A program made the translations under genes and the position numbers. The notes beneath the pieces were generated by a model. That model was not told the origin of the DNA. It saw only the letters and a list, made by a program, of their open reading frames with translations, and did not search any database. A stretch of DNA of 64,000 nucleotides from Mesopusillimonas faecipullorum (lineage in GTDB: Bacteria > Pseudomonadota > Gammaproteobacteria > Burkholderiales > Burkholderiaceae_B): NCBI RefSeq assembly GCF_020539505.1, contig NZ_JACDXW010000003.1:310001-374000 (forward strand), given 5' to 3'. Each line of letters begins with the position of its first letter. Position 1 is the stretch's first letter. Shown here one piece after another: positions 9,452-18,400 of this stretch.

Positions 9452-10246
9452 ATGTCAGCTTCCGCTCAACCGGCCGTCTCGCCCCCCCTTTCCCCCAGCC
9501 CTCAAACAGGGGGGTTGTACGCCACGGGGCTGCGTAAAACCTATGGCAAACGCACGGTCGTACACGACGTCTCATTATCGGTAGAAAGCGGCGAAGTCGT
9601 GGGTCTGCTGGGCCCGAACGGGGCCGGCAAAACCACCAGCTTCTACATGATCGTAGGCATCGTGCCCGCCGACGCCGGTCGTATCGAGATCGAAGGGGTC
9701 AACATCACCGCCATGCCCATGCATAAACGGGCCAGGCTGGGGCTGTCCTACCTTCCCCAAGACGCTTCTGTTTTCCGTCGTCTCACGGTAGAAGAAAACA
9801 TCCGCGCCGTGCTCGAACTGCAACACGACGAGAACGGTCGCACCTTAGACCGCACTCAAATCGCTGAAGGCCTGGAGTCGCTGCTGGAAGAGCTGCAAAT
9901 CGGCCACATCCGACGCAATATGGCGCTCTCGCTGTCGGGGGGCGAGCGCCGCCGCGTTGAAATCGCCCGGGCCCTGGCCAGCAATCCACGTTTTATCCTG
10001 CTCGACGAGCCTTTCGCGGGCGTCGATCCCATCGCCGTCATCGAAATCCAGCGCATTGTGCAGTTCCTCAAGGGCCGCAATATCGGCGTGCTTATCACCG
10101 ACCACAATGTGCGCGAAACCCTGGGCATCTGCGATCGCGCCTATATCATCAGCGAAGGCAAGGTGCTTACCAGCGGCCACCCCAGCGACATCATCAATGA
10201 CGAGGCCGTTCGTGCCGTCTACCTGGGCAAAAATTTCCGAATGTAG
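9452..10246 (+). CDS. lptB: LPS export ABC transporter ATP-binding protein LptB
   Basis: 264 residues from the ATG at 9452; an earlier in-frame ATG would put a low-complexity leader inside lptA. All ABC ATPase motifs are present: Walker A GPNGAGKT, signature LSGGERRRVEIARAL, Walker B FILLDEPFAGVDP, and the switch His in ITDHNVRE. It powers LPS extraction from the inner membrane. A short Pro/Ser-rich N-terminal extension (about 25 residues) precedes the ABC domain. In many betaproteobacteria rpoN follows lptB; here it does not. Confidence 0.96.
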   Translation: MSASAQPAVSPPLSPSPQTGGLYATGLRKTYGKRTVVHDVSLSVESGEVVGLLGPNGAGKTTSFYMIVGIVPADAGRIEIEGVNITAMPMHKRARLGLSYLPQDASVFRRLTVEENIRAVLELQHDENGRTLDRTQIAEGLESLLEELQIGHIRRNMALSLSGGERRRVEIARALASNPRFILLDEPFAGVDPIAVIEIQRIVQFLKGRNIGVLITDHNVRETLGICDRAYIISEGKVLTSGHPSDIINDEAVRAVYLGKNFRM

Positions 10247-10285
10247 GGTTGTTTGACCGCGCGCAAATTTAGTCCTTGCCCGGGC

Positions 10286-10313
10286 TTGATTTCGGCTGCA
10301 CAAGCGCTACACT
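10286..10313 (+). promoter_or_regulatory. predicted hpf promoter
   Basis: TTGATT (10286-10291), a 16-bp spacer and TACACT (10308-10313), about 90 bp before the hpf start in the 157-bp gap after lptB. This suggests that hpf can be transcribed apart from the LPS genes. Confidence 0.45.
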
Positions 10314-10403
10314 AAAAGCGTGTCAACTTCATGAAGGAGCCCCAAAGCCGACCTTTCAAACTCTTCTACAGAAGGCAAGTTCGTTTTTACAGGAGATCTT
10401 TGC

Positions 10404-10730
10404 ATGAACCTGAACATCAGCGGTCGCCATTTGGAAGTTACTCCCGCCATTGAGGCTTACGTAAAAAGCAAAATGGCACGTGTCGCCCGACACTTCGATC
10501 ACGTCATAGACACCCAGGTCATGCTCTCAGTAGAGCGGCTCAAGCACACAGCGGGAGTCACCATGCGCCTACGCGGTAAAGACCTTCACTGCGAGGCTGA
10601 CAACGACGACCTTTACGCCGCCATAGACTTGCTGGCCGACAAAATCGACAGGCAGGTCATCAAGTACAAAACCAAGGTCCAAGACCACGCTCACGAACCG
10701 ATCAAACGCCAAGTCAACGAGCTGGAATAA
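10404..10730 (+). CDS. hpf: short ribosome hibernation promoting factor
   Basis: 108 residues, the short HPF/YfiA type. It binds the 30S decoding centre and promotes inactive 100S ribosomes in starvation. The start MNLNISGRHLEVTPAI, the basic stretch KSKMARVARHF and the acidic CEADNDDLYAAIDLL segment are typical. A good ribosome binding site (CAGGAG) precedes the ATG. It sits where the rpoN-hpf pair usually lies, but rpoN is absent. Confidence 0.96.
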   Translation: MNLNISGRHLEVTPAIEAYVKSKMARVARHFDHVIDTQVMLSVERLKHTAGVTMRLRGKDLHCEADNDDLYAAIDLLADKIDRQVIKYKTKVQDHAHEPIKRQVNELE

Positions 10731-10815
10731 GATCGCGTCCCGGCCGGGCACGCCCCCATTGCGTCAGGCGTTCCCGGCTCAGAACACCCTTCCCCCACAC
10801 AATATCTGGCTTTCA

Positions 10816-10829
10816 TTGCATGCATGCAA
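10816..10829. repeat. perfect 14-bp palindrome upstream of ptsN
   Basis: TTGCATGCATGCAA reads the same on both strands. It lies 10 bp upstream of the proposed ptsN -35 box, so it could be an operator; no function is known to me. Confidence 0.6.
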
Positions 10830-10839
10830 CGAGGTGGCT

Positions 10840-10867
10840 TTATCAGAATGCCATCCGCCCATATAAT
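10840..10867 (+). promoter_or_regulatory. predicted ptsN promoter
   Basis: TTATCA (10840-10845), a 16-bp spacer and a consensus TATAAT (10862-10867). The expected mRNA start (about 10873-10876) falls on the ATG at 10875. Confidence 0.45.
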
Positions 10868-10874
10868 GTTCGTC

Positions 10875-11345
10875 ATGAACCAGATGCCGCAAATCCTGCC
10901 GCTCAGCAATATTGTGCTCGATTTGGCTGTTACCAGCAAAAAACGGGCCTTCGAACAAGCCGGACTGCTTTTCGAAAACCACCACGGTATTGCCCGCACA
11001 GCAGTCATCCAAAGCCTTATTGCCCGAGAACGCCTGGGCTCCACTGCACTCGGTCACATGATCGCGGTTCCTCATGGCCGCATCAAAGGTCTTAAAGAGC
11101 CTTGCGCCGCATTTGTGCGGCTGGCAGACCCTGTGCGCTTCGACCCCAGCGACGGCCGCTTGGCCAACCTGCTGTTTTTCGTGTTGGTTCCCGAAACCGC
11201 CACGCAGGTTCACCTTGACCTGCTCGCCGAAATCGCCCGCTTGGTCTCCAACCCATCGGTGCGTCAGGCACTCTCCACCGAAACTGACCCCGCCGTTATC
11301 CACCGCCTGCTGACCAGCGAACCCGCCGAAACCGCTTCTGATTAG
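10875..11345 (+). CDS. ptsN: nitrogen PTS EIIA component (EIIA-Ntr)
   Basis: About 156 residues from the ATG at 10875, close to the usual length. ATGs at 10824, 10848, 10866 and 10884 are also in frame and none has a clear ribosome binding site; I chose 10875 because the family start (MPQILPLSNIVLDLAV) follows it. The phosphorylated His is in AVPHGRIKGL. EIIA-Ntr is a regulatory phosphoprotein that controls potassium, phosphate and nitrogen responses. It is followed by hprK and rapZ, the usual partners. Confidence 0.92.
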   Translation: MNQMPQILPLSNIVLDLAVTSKKRAFEQAGLLFENHHGIARTAVIQSLIARERLGSTALGHMIAVPHGRIKGLKEPCAAFVRLADPVRFDPSDGRLANLLFFVLVPETATQVHLDLLAEIARLVSNPSVRQALSTETDPAVIHRLLTSEPAETASD

Positions 11346-11370
11346 CCTAGGCCACACTTAAAGGCAAGCC

Positions 11371-12300
11371 ATGCTGACCATTCGGGAGCTCTTTAGCGAG
11401 TACGCGGATAAAAGCTCACTTACTTGGATTGCCGGAGAAGCTTCCGCCAACCGTGCCGTTGCCATAGACGGCGGCCCAAGCGCCGACCTGGTCGGCCACC
11501 TGAATCTCATCCATCCGGCGCGCATCCAGGTTTTCGGCAAAGAAGAACTCTCTTACTACAATCGCTTCGAGCCCCGACGTCGCCTACACCATCTCGAAGA
11601 TTTGGTCGCCGGTGGCGTGCCGGCCATCATCATGGCCGAAGCGCTCTGCCCCCCCGCAGACCTTCTCGATTTTTGCCAGACCCAACAGATCCCCCTTTTG
11701 GCCAGTTCCCTGAGTGCCGCCGAGACCATAGATTTGCTGCGCATTTATCTCAGCAAGCGGCTGGCCCCCACCACCACCATGCACGGCGTATTCCTAGATG
11801 TGCTGGGCTTGGGTGTACTGATACGCGGAGACTCGGGTTTAGGCAAAAGCGAACTGGCGCTCGAACTGATCTCTCGCGGCCACGGGCTGGTGGCCGATGA
11901 CGCTGTCGAGCTGGCGCGTATCGCCCCCAACACGATTGAGGGTCATTGCCCACCTCTGATACAGAACCTGCTAGAGGTGCGCGGCTTGGGCTTGCTCGAC
12001 ATACGCACCATCTTCGGCGAAACCTCGGTGCGCCGAAAAATGTTGCTCAAACTATTGGTGCAATTGGTGCGCACACACCCCGAGAACTTCGAGCGCTTAC
12101 CCATGCAGCAACAAACCACCGATATACTGGGGACACCGGTGCGCACCGTCACCCTGCAAGTGGCGGCCGGACGCAACCTGGCCGTGCTAGTCGAAGCCGC
12201 TGTGCGCAACACCATACTTTCCCTGCGCGGCATAGACACCATGAGCGAGTTCATCGAGCGCCAAGCACTGGCCATCATGGAAAGCAGCCGTAACGGCTGA
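11371..12300 (+). CDS. hprK: HPr kinase/phosphorylase
   Basis: 309 residues. A bifunctional enzyme that adds or removes phosphate on a serine of HPr. The N-terminal domain covers about 1-130; the C-terminal kinase domain has Walker A GDSGLGKSELALELI, VADDAVEL, and the HprK signature region LLDIRTIFGETSVR. In Gram-negatives that lack full sugar PTS it works with PtsN and rapZ in regulation. It begins 25 bp after ptsN and rapZ follows 10 bp after it. Confidence 0.96.
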   Translation: MLTIRELFSEYADKSSLTWIAGEASANRAVAIDGGPSADLVGHLNLIHPARIQVFGKEELSYYNRFEPRRRLHHLEDLVAGGVPAIIMAEALCPPADLLDFCQTQQIPLLASSLSAAETIDLLRIYLSKRLAPTTTMHGVFLDVLGLGVLIRGDSGLGKSELALELISRGHGLVADDAVELARIAPNTIEGHCPPLIQNLLEVRGLGLLDIRTIFGETSVRRKMLLKLLVQLVRTHPENFERLPMQQQTTDILGTPVRTVTLQVAAGRNLAVLVEAAVRNTILSLRGIDTMSEFIERQALAIMESSRNG

Positions 12301-12310
12301 TGGTATCAAC

Positions 12311-13183
12311 ATGCTGAAAATAGTCTTTATTACAGGTATTTCGGGCTCGGGCAAGTCTGTCGCCTTACGTATGCTGGAAGACTCAGGTTACACCTGTGTC
12401 GACAATCTCCCGGCGCGCTTTCTGCACGATTTCATCGCCATGAGCCGAGAAGGTGGAATGGAACGCGTGGCCATCGCCATCGACGTTCGCTCCCCCGGCG
12501 AATTAGATGAATTGCCCGCGGTCATCACCAGCTTGCGCGCCAGGGGTACCGCCATACAAGTGGTTTTCCTGGACTCCAACGATCACACGCTGATGCAGCG
12601 TTATTCGGAATCCCGACGCCGTCACCCCCTGACCGATCGCCTGCAGCGCGACGGCATTACGCCTTCCTTACAAGAGTGCATCGCAACCGAGCGCCGTATG
12701 CTGGCCTCACTGCGCGAGCAAGAGCACGTCATTGACACCTCAGATCTCACGCCCGGTCAGTTACGCGCCTGGATACGCGATCTGATCCGTGCCGATAGAC
12801 CCGCAGTGGTACTCACCTTCGAGTCGTTCGCCTATAAGCGCGGCGTACCCGGTGATGCCGACTTGGTCTTCGACGTGCGCTGCCTACCCAACCCCTACTA
12901 CGATCACCTCTTGCGCCCCATGACCGGACGCGATGTTCCGGTGGCGCAATGGTTAAGCCAGTTCGGCAGTGTCGGCACCATGGTCGACGACATCGCCGGC
13001 TTTGTTGAGCGCTGGTTGCCGCTGTATATGCAAGACACGCGCAACTACCTGACAATAGCCATAGGCTGTACGGGCGGGCAGCATCGCTCGGTCTACGTGG
13101 CCGAAGAGCTCGCCCGCCGCTTTTCTTATCATTCCCCCTTGTTGGTGCGCCACCGCAACCAGCCCGCCCCCGATCTGCCATGA
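12311..13183 (+). CDS. rapZ: RNase adapter protein RapZ
   Basis: 290 residues. P-loop protein with Walker A GISGSGKS at the N-terminus and the conserved C-terminal domain (TIAIGCTGGQHRSVYVAEELA). In E. coli RapZ hands the sRNA GlmZ to RNase E and so tunes GlmS; in betaproteobacteria the target is not established. It ends in a 4-bp overlap with rlpA. Confidence 0.95.
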   Translation: MLKIVFITGISGSGKSVALRMLEDSGYTCVDNLPARFLHDFIAMSREGGMERVAIAIDVRSPGELDELPAVITSLRARGTAIQVVFLDSNDHTLMQRYSESRRRHPLTDRLQRDGITPSLQECIATERRMLASLREQEHVIDTSDLTPGQLRAWIRDLIRADRPAVVLTFESFAYKRGVPGDADLVFDVRCLPNPYYDHLLRPMTGRDVPVAQWLSQFGSVGTMVDDIAGFVERWLPLYMQDTRNYLTIAIGCTGGQHRSVYVAEELARRFSYHSPLLVRHRNQPAPDLP

Positions 13184-14106
13184 GCCGCTGCGCCCGATTA
13201 CTTGCCTGCACCCTCTTGGCCACACTCCTGGCGGCCTGCGGAACCTCTAGCAAAAAAGGCGCCTACTACCAAGACGATGGCCCTGGCAGCGACATCCCAG
13301 CCAATATCGCCGCCATACCCGATGCCATCCCCCGCATAGAGCCCTACGCTCGGGGTAATCTACGCCCCTACCGTGTGCTGGGCCGCTCTTATACGCCTAT
13401 CTCCGACAGCCGGCCTTTCAAGCAAGAAGGTGTGGCTTCTTGGTACGGACGTAAATTTCATGGGCAACGCACCGCCAATGGCGAAACCTACGATATGTAC
13501 GCCATGACGGCGGCTCATCCTACACTACCGCTGCCTAGTTATGCGCGTGTTACCCACCTGAATAATGGCCGTTCCGTCGTCGTGCGCGTCAACGACCGGG
13601 GCCCCTTCCTGCATTCGCGCATTATCGATCTCTCGTATGCCGCGGCCAGTAAATTGGGCTTTGTCAACCACGGTAGCGCAAGAGTCCGCGTCGAGGCCAT
13701 TACCCACGAAGAAATCCGCCTGGCGCAACGCAGCGGCAGCACCGTTGCAGCCAGCGCCGCCCCTCAGCCCAGCAATACCGCCCTGACGAGCCCGCAAACA
13801 ATGGCTGTCTCGCTGCCTGCCGATCTGCAGCCCACGGCACGCTCAGCCAATGAACCCGTGCTTGCGAGGGGTACTTACATTTATCTGCAGTTCGGCGCTT
13901 TCAATGCTGCCGACAGCGCCTATGGTTTGGCGCACCATATCAATGCGCAACTAGGTAGCGACGAAAGCCGCACTGCTCAGGTGCAACAAGCCAATGGCCT
14001 GCATCGCGTGCGTATGGGGCCTTACGCCAGCCGTGGCGATGCCCTGGATGCCGCAGTGCGCATTCAGGAACGTACCGGCCAGCAAGCCACTATTGCCTTG
14101 CAATAA
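13180..14106 (+). CDS. rlpA: septal ring lytic transglycosylase RlpA family lipoprotein
   Basis: 308 residues. Lipoprotein signal with lipobox LAAC, Cys20. The double-psi beta-barrel domain (about 85-175) carries GVASWYGRKFHGQRTANGE and VRVNDRGPF with the catalytic-type Asp, as in active RlpA. A Ser/Ala/Pro linker leads to a C-terminal SPOR domain (about 228-308, YLQFGAFNAADSAYGLA) that binds denuded peptidoglycan at the septum. It overlaps rapZ by 4 bp, an unusual position: in many proteobacteria rlpA lies beside mrdAB, which here is 5 kb away. Confidence 0.94.
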   Translation: MSRCARLLACTLLATLLAACGTSSKKGAYYQDDGPGSDIPANIAAIPDAIPRIEPYARGNLRPYRVLGRSYTPISDSRPFKQEGVASWYGRKFHGQRTANGETYDMYAMTAAHPTLPLPSYARVTHLNNGRSVVVRVNDRGPFLHSRIIDLSYAAASKLGFVNHGSARVRVEAITHEEIRLAQRSGSTVAASAAPQPSNTALTSPQTMAVSLPADLQPTARSANEPVLARGTYIYLQFGAFNAADSAYGLAHHINAQLGSDESRTAQVQQANGLHRVRMGPYASRGDALDAAVRIQERTGQQATIALQ

Positions 14107-14122
14107 ACGGCCCGCAAGCTTT

Positions 14123-15061
14123 TCAAGCTTCACGGTCGGCATTGCGCGCCAGCGCGGCGCTGTAAACGATGTCTTTGGGCAACCCCGTTGCGCGCGTGAC
14201 CAGCTTGACGGCATCACGTACGCTCAGGCTTTCAAGAGCCGCATCCAGCCATTTCAGTACTGATTCGTCCAGCCCTGTCGCCACTTGCGCGCGTTCGGGT
14301 GCGTGTACGACCAGCGCCAGTTCGCCCTGTTCTCTGTGGGTATCCGCTTCCAGCCAAGCCTCGGCCTGCGCCAGGCGCAGGGTGGCCACTTCCTCGAAAC
14401 GCTTGGTCAGCTCTCGACCTATCGTAACCAAACGCTCATCCCCGCAAATGGCATGCAAATCACGCAGGCAAGCGCGCAGGCGATGCGGCGCCTCGTACAA
14501 AACGACGGGTGTTTCGCCCTTGCACCAGCTTTCCAGCCATTTCTGGCGAGCCTGAGTTTTGGGTGGCGCAAAGCCGGCAAAAGCGTAGGACGGGTTTTCG
14601 TCGGTAGTGACTCCACTGGCCATCAGCAAGGCTACCACCGCACTGGCTCCGGGAATGGCAATCACGCGGTACCCCGCCTCGCGAACCACACGCACAACGC
14701 GCGCACCCGGATCGCTGATACCGGGGGCGCCTGCATCAGAAACCAGCGCTACACGCTGCCCTTGCGCCAAGCGTTCAACGATGCGTTCAGCCGCCCCCGC
14801 CTCGTTATGGCGGTGGGCCGCCATCAGGGCCGTATCAATGCCCCAGGCGTCAAGTAAGGGGCGGGTGGCACGGGTGTCTTCAGCCGCAATCACGTCGCAA
14901 AGTGACAGTGCATGCCAGCCCCGCAGACTGAAATCGCCCAAATTCCCTATGGGCGTCGCCACCACGTATAACGTGGACTGCGGCCAGTCCTGCTGCGCCA
15001 CCCGCTCAGCGAGACGATTCCATGACATGTGGGCTTTCGAAGCCTCCGGGACTTGATTCAT
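14123..15061 (-). CDS. rsmI: 16S rRNA (cytidine(1402)-2'-O)-methyltransferase
   Basis: 312 residues from the ATG at 15061 (MNQVPEASK). A second ATG 11 codons in (MSWNRL) is possible; the longer reading upstream would run into yraN. Motifs of the tetrapyrrole-methylase fold are clear: YVVATPIGNLGDFS, EDTRATRPLL, LVSDAGAPGISDPG, YEAPHRL. It methylates the ribose of C1402 in 16S rRNA. It is divergent from yraN, the conserved neighbour also in E. coli. Confidence 0.95.
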   Translation of the reverse strand: MNQVPEASKAHMSWNRLAERVAQQDWPQSTLYVVATPIGNLGDFSLRGWHALSLCDVIAAEDTRATRPLLDAWGIDTALMAAHRHNEAGAAERIVERLAQGQRVALVSDAGAPGISDPGARVVRVVREAGYRVIAIPGASAVVALLMASGVTTDENPSYAFAGFAPPKTQARQKWLESWCKGETPVVLYEAPHRLRACLRDLHAICGDERLVTIGRELTKRFEEVATLRLAQAEAWLEADTHREQGELALVVHAPERAQVATGLDESVLKWLDAALESLSVRDAVKLVTRATGLPKDIVYSAALARNADREA

Positions 15062-15121
15062 ACTGGTTTCCGGGCAGCAAATAAGAGGAGGCGCGCCGCG
15101 CAACTGCCGGCGCGGTAAGCC

Positions 15122-15631
15122 ATGGCGCATCATACGACAGACCCCTACACGCTTGCTCACGCGGCACAACGGCGCGCTATCCGCGCACGTCGGCGGCGCC
15201 AGCAGCGACTAAGTCAAGCGAGTCCGCCTGCGCAAGCCGCGCCAGCAGCGCTCGCTCAGTCACCCACACAGCGCCAGGGCAGCCAGGCCGAGGCGCGAGC
15301 CCTGGCTTACTTGATTGAGGCCGGGCTACAGCCCTTGGCTGCCAATCTGGCCTGCCGCGCCGGCGAGATAGACCTGGTTTTTCTGGAGGGGAGCACGCTG
15401 GTATTCGTGGAAGTGCGTGAGCGCAAACAGTCACACTTCGGCGGAGCGGCGGCAAGCATAGGCGCAGCCAAGCAAAAGCGCCTGATACTAGCCGCCCAGT
15501 ACTGGCTACCGCGACTTTGCCGCCGATATTTCGCCGGCAAACAGCCTCCTTGCCGCTTTGACGCTGTTACTCTCGATGACAGCCGCATAGAATGGATACG
15601 TCATGCTTTCGCGCTGAACGCTTTGGCATGA
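15122..15631 (+). CDS. YraN family protein (UPF0102)
   Basis: 169 residues. The first 55 are a basic Ala/Arg/Gln-rich extension; the rest is the YraN nuclease-like fold with QGSQAEARALAYL, CRAGEIDLVF and LVFVEVRERKQS, matching the E-D-ExK layout of restriction-like nucleases. Function is not settled in the literature I know. The order rsmI, yraN, diaA, dolP matches E. coli, minus lpoA. Confidence 0.93.
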   Translation: MAHHTTDPYTLAHAAQRRAIRARRRRQQRLSQASPPAQAAPAALAQSPTQRQGSQAEARALAYLIEAGLQPLAANLACRAGEIDLVFLEGSTLVFVEVRERKQSHFGGAAASIGAAKQKRLILAAQYWLPRLCRRYFAGKQPPCRFDAVTLDDSRIEWIRHAFALNALA

Positions 15632-15644
15632 GATAATCTCGTTC

Positions 15645-16238
15645 ATGGATATGACCGCACGCATGACATCGCATTTCGATGATGCGATAGACGCCTTCAA
15701 GGCTAGTTCACCCGTACTCGCGCCCGCGTTGGCTCACGCCGTCGAGTTGCTCTTTGGCGCACTTTCCAATAACAACAAGATACTTGCCTGCGGCAATGGT
15801 GGCTCAGCCGCCGACGCCCAGCATTTCATCGCCGAATTAGTCGGTAGATTCGAGCGCGACCGACTGCCGTTAGCAGGCATTGCGCTTAATACCGATACTT
15901 CCATTCTGACGGCCGTGGGCAACGACTACGGCTACGATGAGGTCTTTTCTCGCCAGGTATCTGCGCTAGGTCAACCTGGCGACATCCTGGTCGCCATCTC
16001 CACCAGTGGGAACTCCGCCAACGTATTGCAGTCCATACAGGCAGCTCACGAACGCGAAATGCACGTCATTGCTCTTAGCGGCAAAGGCGGCGGTCGCCTC
16101 AACGAAATCCTGTACGAAACCGATCTGCACTTGTGTGTCCCGCAAGATCGCACCATGCGCATCCAAGAGATCCACATTCTATTGCTGCATGCCATGTGCG
16201 ACGGTATCGACGCCCTGCTTCTAGGAGACGCCCTTTGA
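15645..16238 (+). CDS. diaA: SIS domain protein, DiaA/GmhA family
   Basis: 197 residues, one SIS domain: ACGNGGSAADAQHFIAELVG, AISTSGNSANV, ALSGKGGG. The family includes phosphoheptose isomerase (GmhA) and the DnaA-binding replication regulator DiaA. The place between yraN and a BON-domain lipoprotein is that of diaA in E. coli, so I prefer DiaA by synteny, but an isomerase role cannot be excluded from sequence alone. Its stop overlaps the TTG start of the next gene. Confidence 0.85.
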   Translation: MDMTARMTSHFDDAIDAFKASSPVLAPALAHAVELLFGALSNNNKILACGNGGSAADAQHFIAELVGRFERDRLPLAGIALNTDTSILTAVGNDYGYDEVFSRQVSALGQPGDILVAISTSGNSANVLQSIQAAHEREMHVIALSGKGGGRLNEILYETDLHLCVPQDRTMRIQEIHILLLHAMCDGIDALLLGDAL

Positions 16239-16963
16239 TCTCATCCGACCGTCCCTCTAACAGTTCCCGTCACACGCTAATAGCTTTGTGTCTGGCTTTG
16301 GCAGGCTTAGGTACGCTCGCCGGCTGCGCTCCTCTGGTTATAGGCGGGGCAGCGGCTACAACAGCCAGTGTCGCTACCGACCGCCGCACCGCCGGCGAAC
16401 AACTCGAAGACAAAACCATACAAATCAAGATCAGCAACGATTTGGCCAAAATGCTTGAAAATCGTGGCCGCACCAACGTTGTCTCTTATGCGGGGCGGGT
16501 GCTGCTGCTGGGCGACGTACCCACCGAGGCCGACAAACAGCAAGCCGAGGAAATCGCCAGCAAGGTCGAGCACGTACGGCAGGTGTACAACCAGATTCGC
16601 GTGGGCGACATCACGCCTCTCAGCGTGCGTTCCAACGACACTTGGCTGACCACCAAGGTCACGAGCGCACTCATTAACACCCAAGGCGTACCGACTCGTA
16701 CCATCAGCGTTACCACCGAGCGCGGCATTGTGTACCTGATGGGCAAACTGACGTCCACCGAGGCCCAGATCGCCGCCAAGGCCGCCTCGGGCGTCAGCGG
16801 AGTCAACAAAGTCGTTACCCTGTTCGACATCGTTTCCCCAGAAAGCGTAGCGGGTAACAGCGGCCAGGCCGCTCCGGTTACGTCTGTCCCCACCACTTCG
16901 TCGAACCATATGTCTGAGCCCACCCCAGACTCCGCCGAAGTCCAAGCCATACCCGTACAATGA
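16235..16963 (+). CDS. dolP: BON-domain outer-membrane lipoprotein (DolP-like)
   Basis: 242 residues if started at the TTG at 16235. AGGAGA lies 7 nt before this TTG, the TTG overlaps the diaA stop (TTGA), and the start yields a proper lipoprotein signal (LALAGLGTLAGC, Cys31). ATG starts further up would lie inside diaA and give no signal. Two BON domains follow (about 66-135 and 144-210). DolP (YraP) supports outer-membrane integrity and BAM function at division sites. A Ser/Thr/Pro-rich tail ends the protein. It overlaps the thioredoxin gene by 4 bp. Confidence 0.9.
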   Translation: MISSDRPSNSSRHTLIALCLALAGLGTLAGCAPLVIGGAAATTASVATDRRTAGEQLEDKTIQIKISNDLAKMLENRGRTNVVSYAGRVLLLGDVPTEADKQQAEEIASKVEHVRQVYNQIRVGDITPLSVRSNDTWLTTKVTSALINTQGVPTRTISVTTERGIVYLMGKLTSTEAQIAAKAASGVSGVNKVVTLFDIVSPESVAGNSGQAAPVTSVPTTSSNHMSEPTPDSAEVQAIPVQ

Positions 16964-17457
16964 AGAAGATTCTGGCCATAGTCGTTGCTGTCGTCCTGGT
17001 GGCAGGTGCGCTGTTCTGGCAGTTTGGCAACGCAGGCAAAGCAGCGCCCGACGTCACCTATCACACGCTGGATGGGCGTCAGCTAAGTACCCAAGACCTG
17101 CGCGGTAAAGTCGTACTGGTCAAGTTCTGGGCCACCAGTTGTGTCACTTGCGTGCAGCAAATGCCCGGCACCGCCGAAGTCTTCGAAAAGCTGGGGCCAA
17201 GTGGCTACGAAGTCATTGCCGTAGCCATGGATTACGACCCCATAGAGTACGTGCGCAACTTCACCGAAAGACGCAAGCTGCCTTTCATGGTCGCTCACGA
17301 CGCCTCCGGCGACATTGCCCAGGCCTTCGGCGACGTTCAACTGACGCCTACCGCCTTTCTTATCGACAAAAAAGGCCGCATTATCAAGCGCTACCTGGGC
17401 AACTACGACAAAGACGCCTTCGTCCGCACCGTAGAGCAGGCGCTGGCGGCCGGCTGA
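16960..17457 (+). CDS. TlpA-like thioredoxin, membrane-anchored
   Basis: 165 residues. N-terminal signal/anchor helix (about 4-22), then a TlpA/AhpC-type thioredoxin domain facing the periplasm. The active site reads WATSCVTCVQQMP: two cysteines with Val-Thr between them instead of the usual x-Pro. The cis-Pro is present in LTPTAFLID. It is likely a thiol reductase or disulfide carrier, but the partner is unknown. It starts inside the dolP stop and lies 27 bp before argB. Confidence 0.88.
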   Translation: MKKILAIVVAVVLVAGALFWQFGNAGKAAPDVTYHTLDGRQLSTQDLRGKVVLVKFWATSCVTCVQQMPGTAEVFEKLGPSGYEVIAVAMDYDPIEYVRNFTERRKLPFMVAHDASGDIAQAFGDVQLTPTAFLIDKKGRIIKRYLGNYDKDAFVRTVEQALAAG

Positions 17458-18390
<933 letters not shown>

Positions 18391-18400
18391 CGCGTCAAAC

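Noticed and set aside
14110-14135. AAGCTT-TTC-AAGCTT repeat between rlpA and rsmI as a terminator
   Set aside because: The stem is short and weak and no T-run follows.
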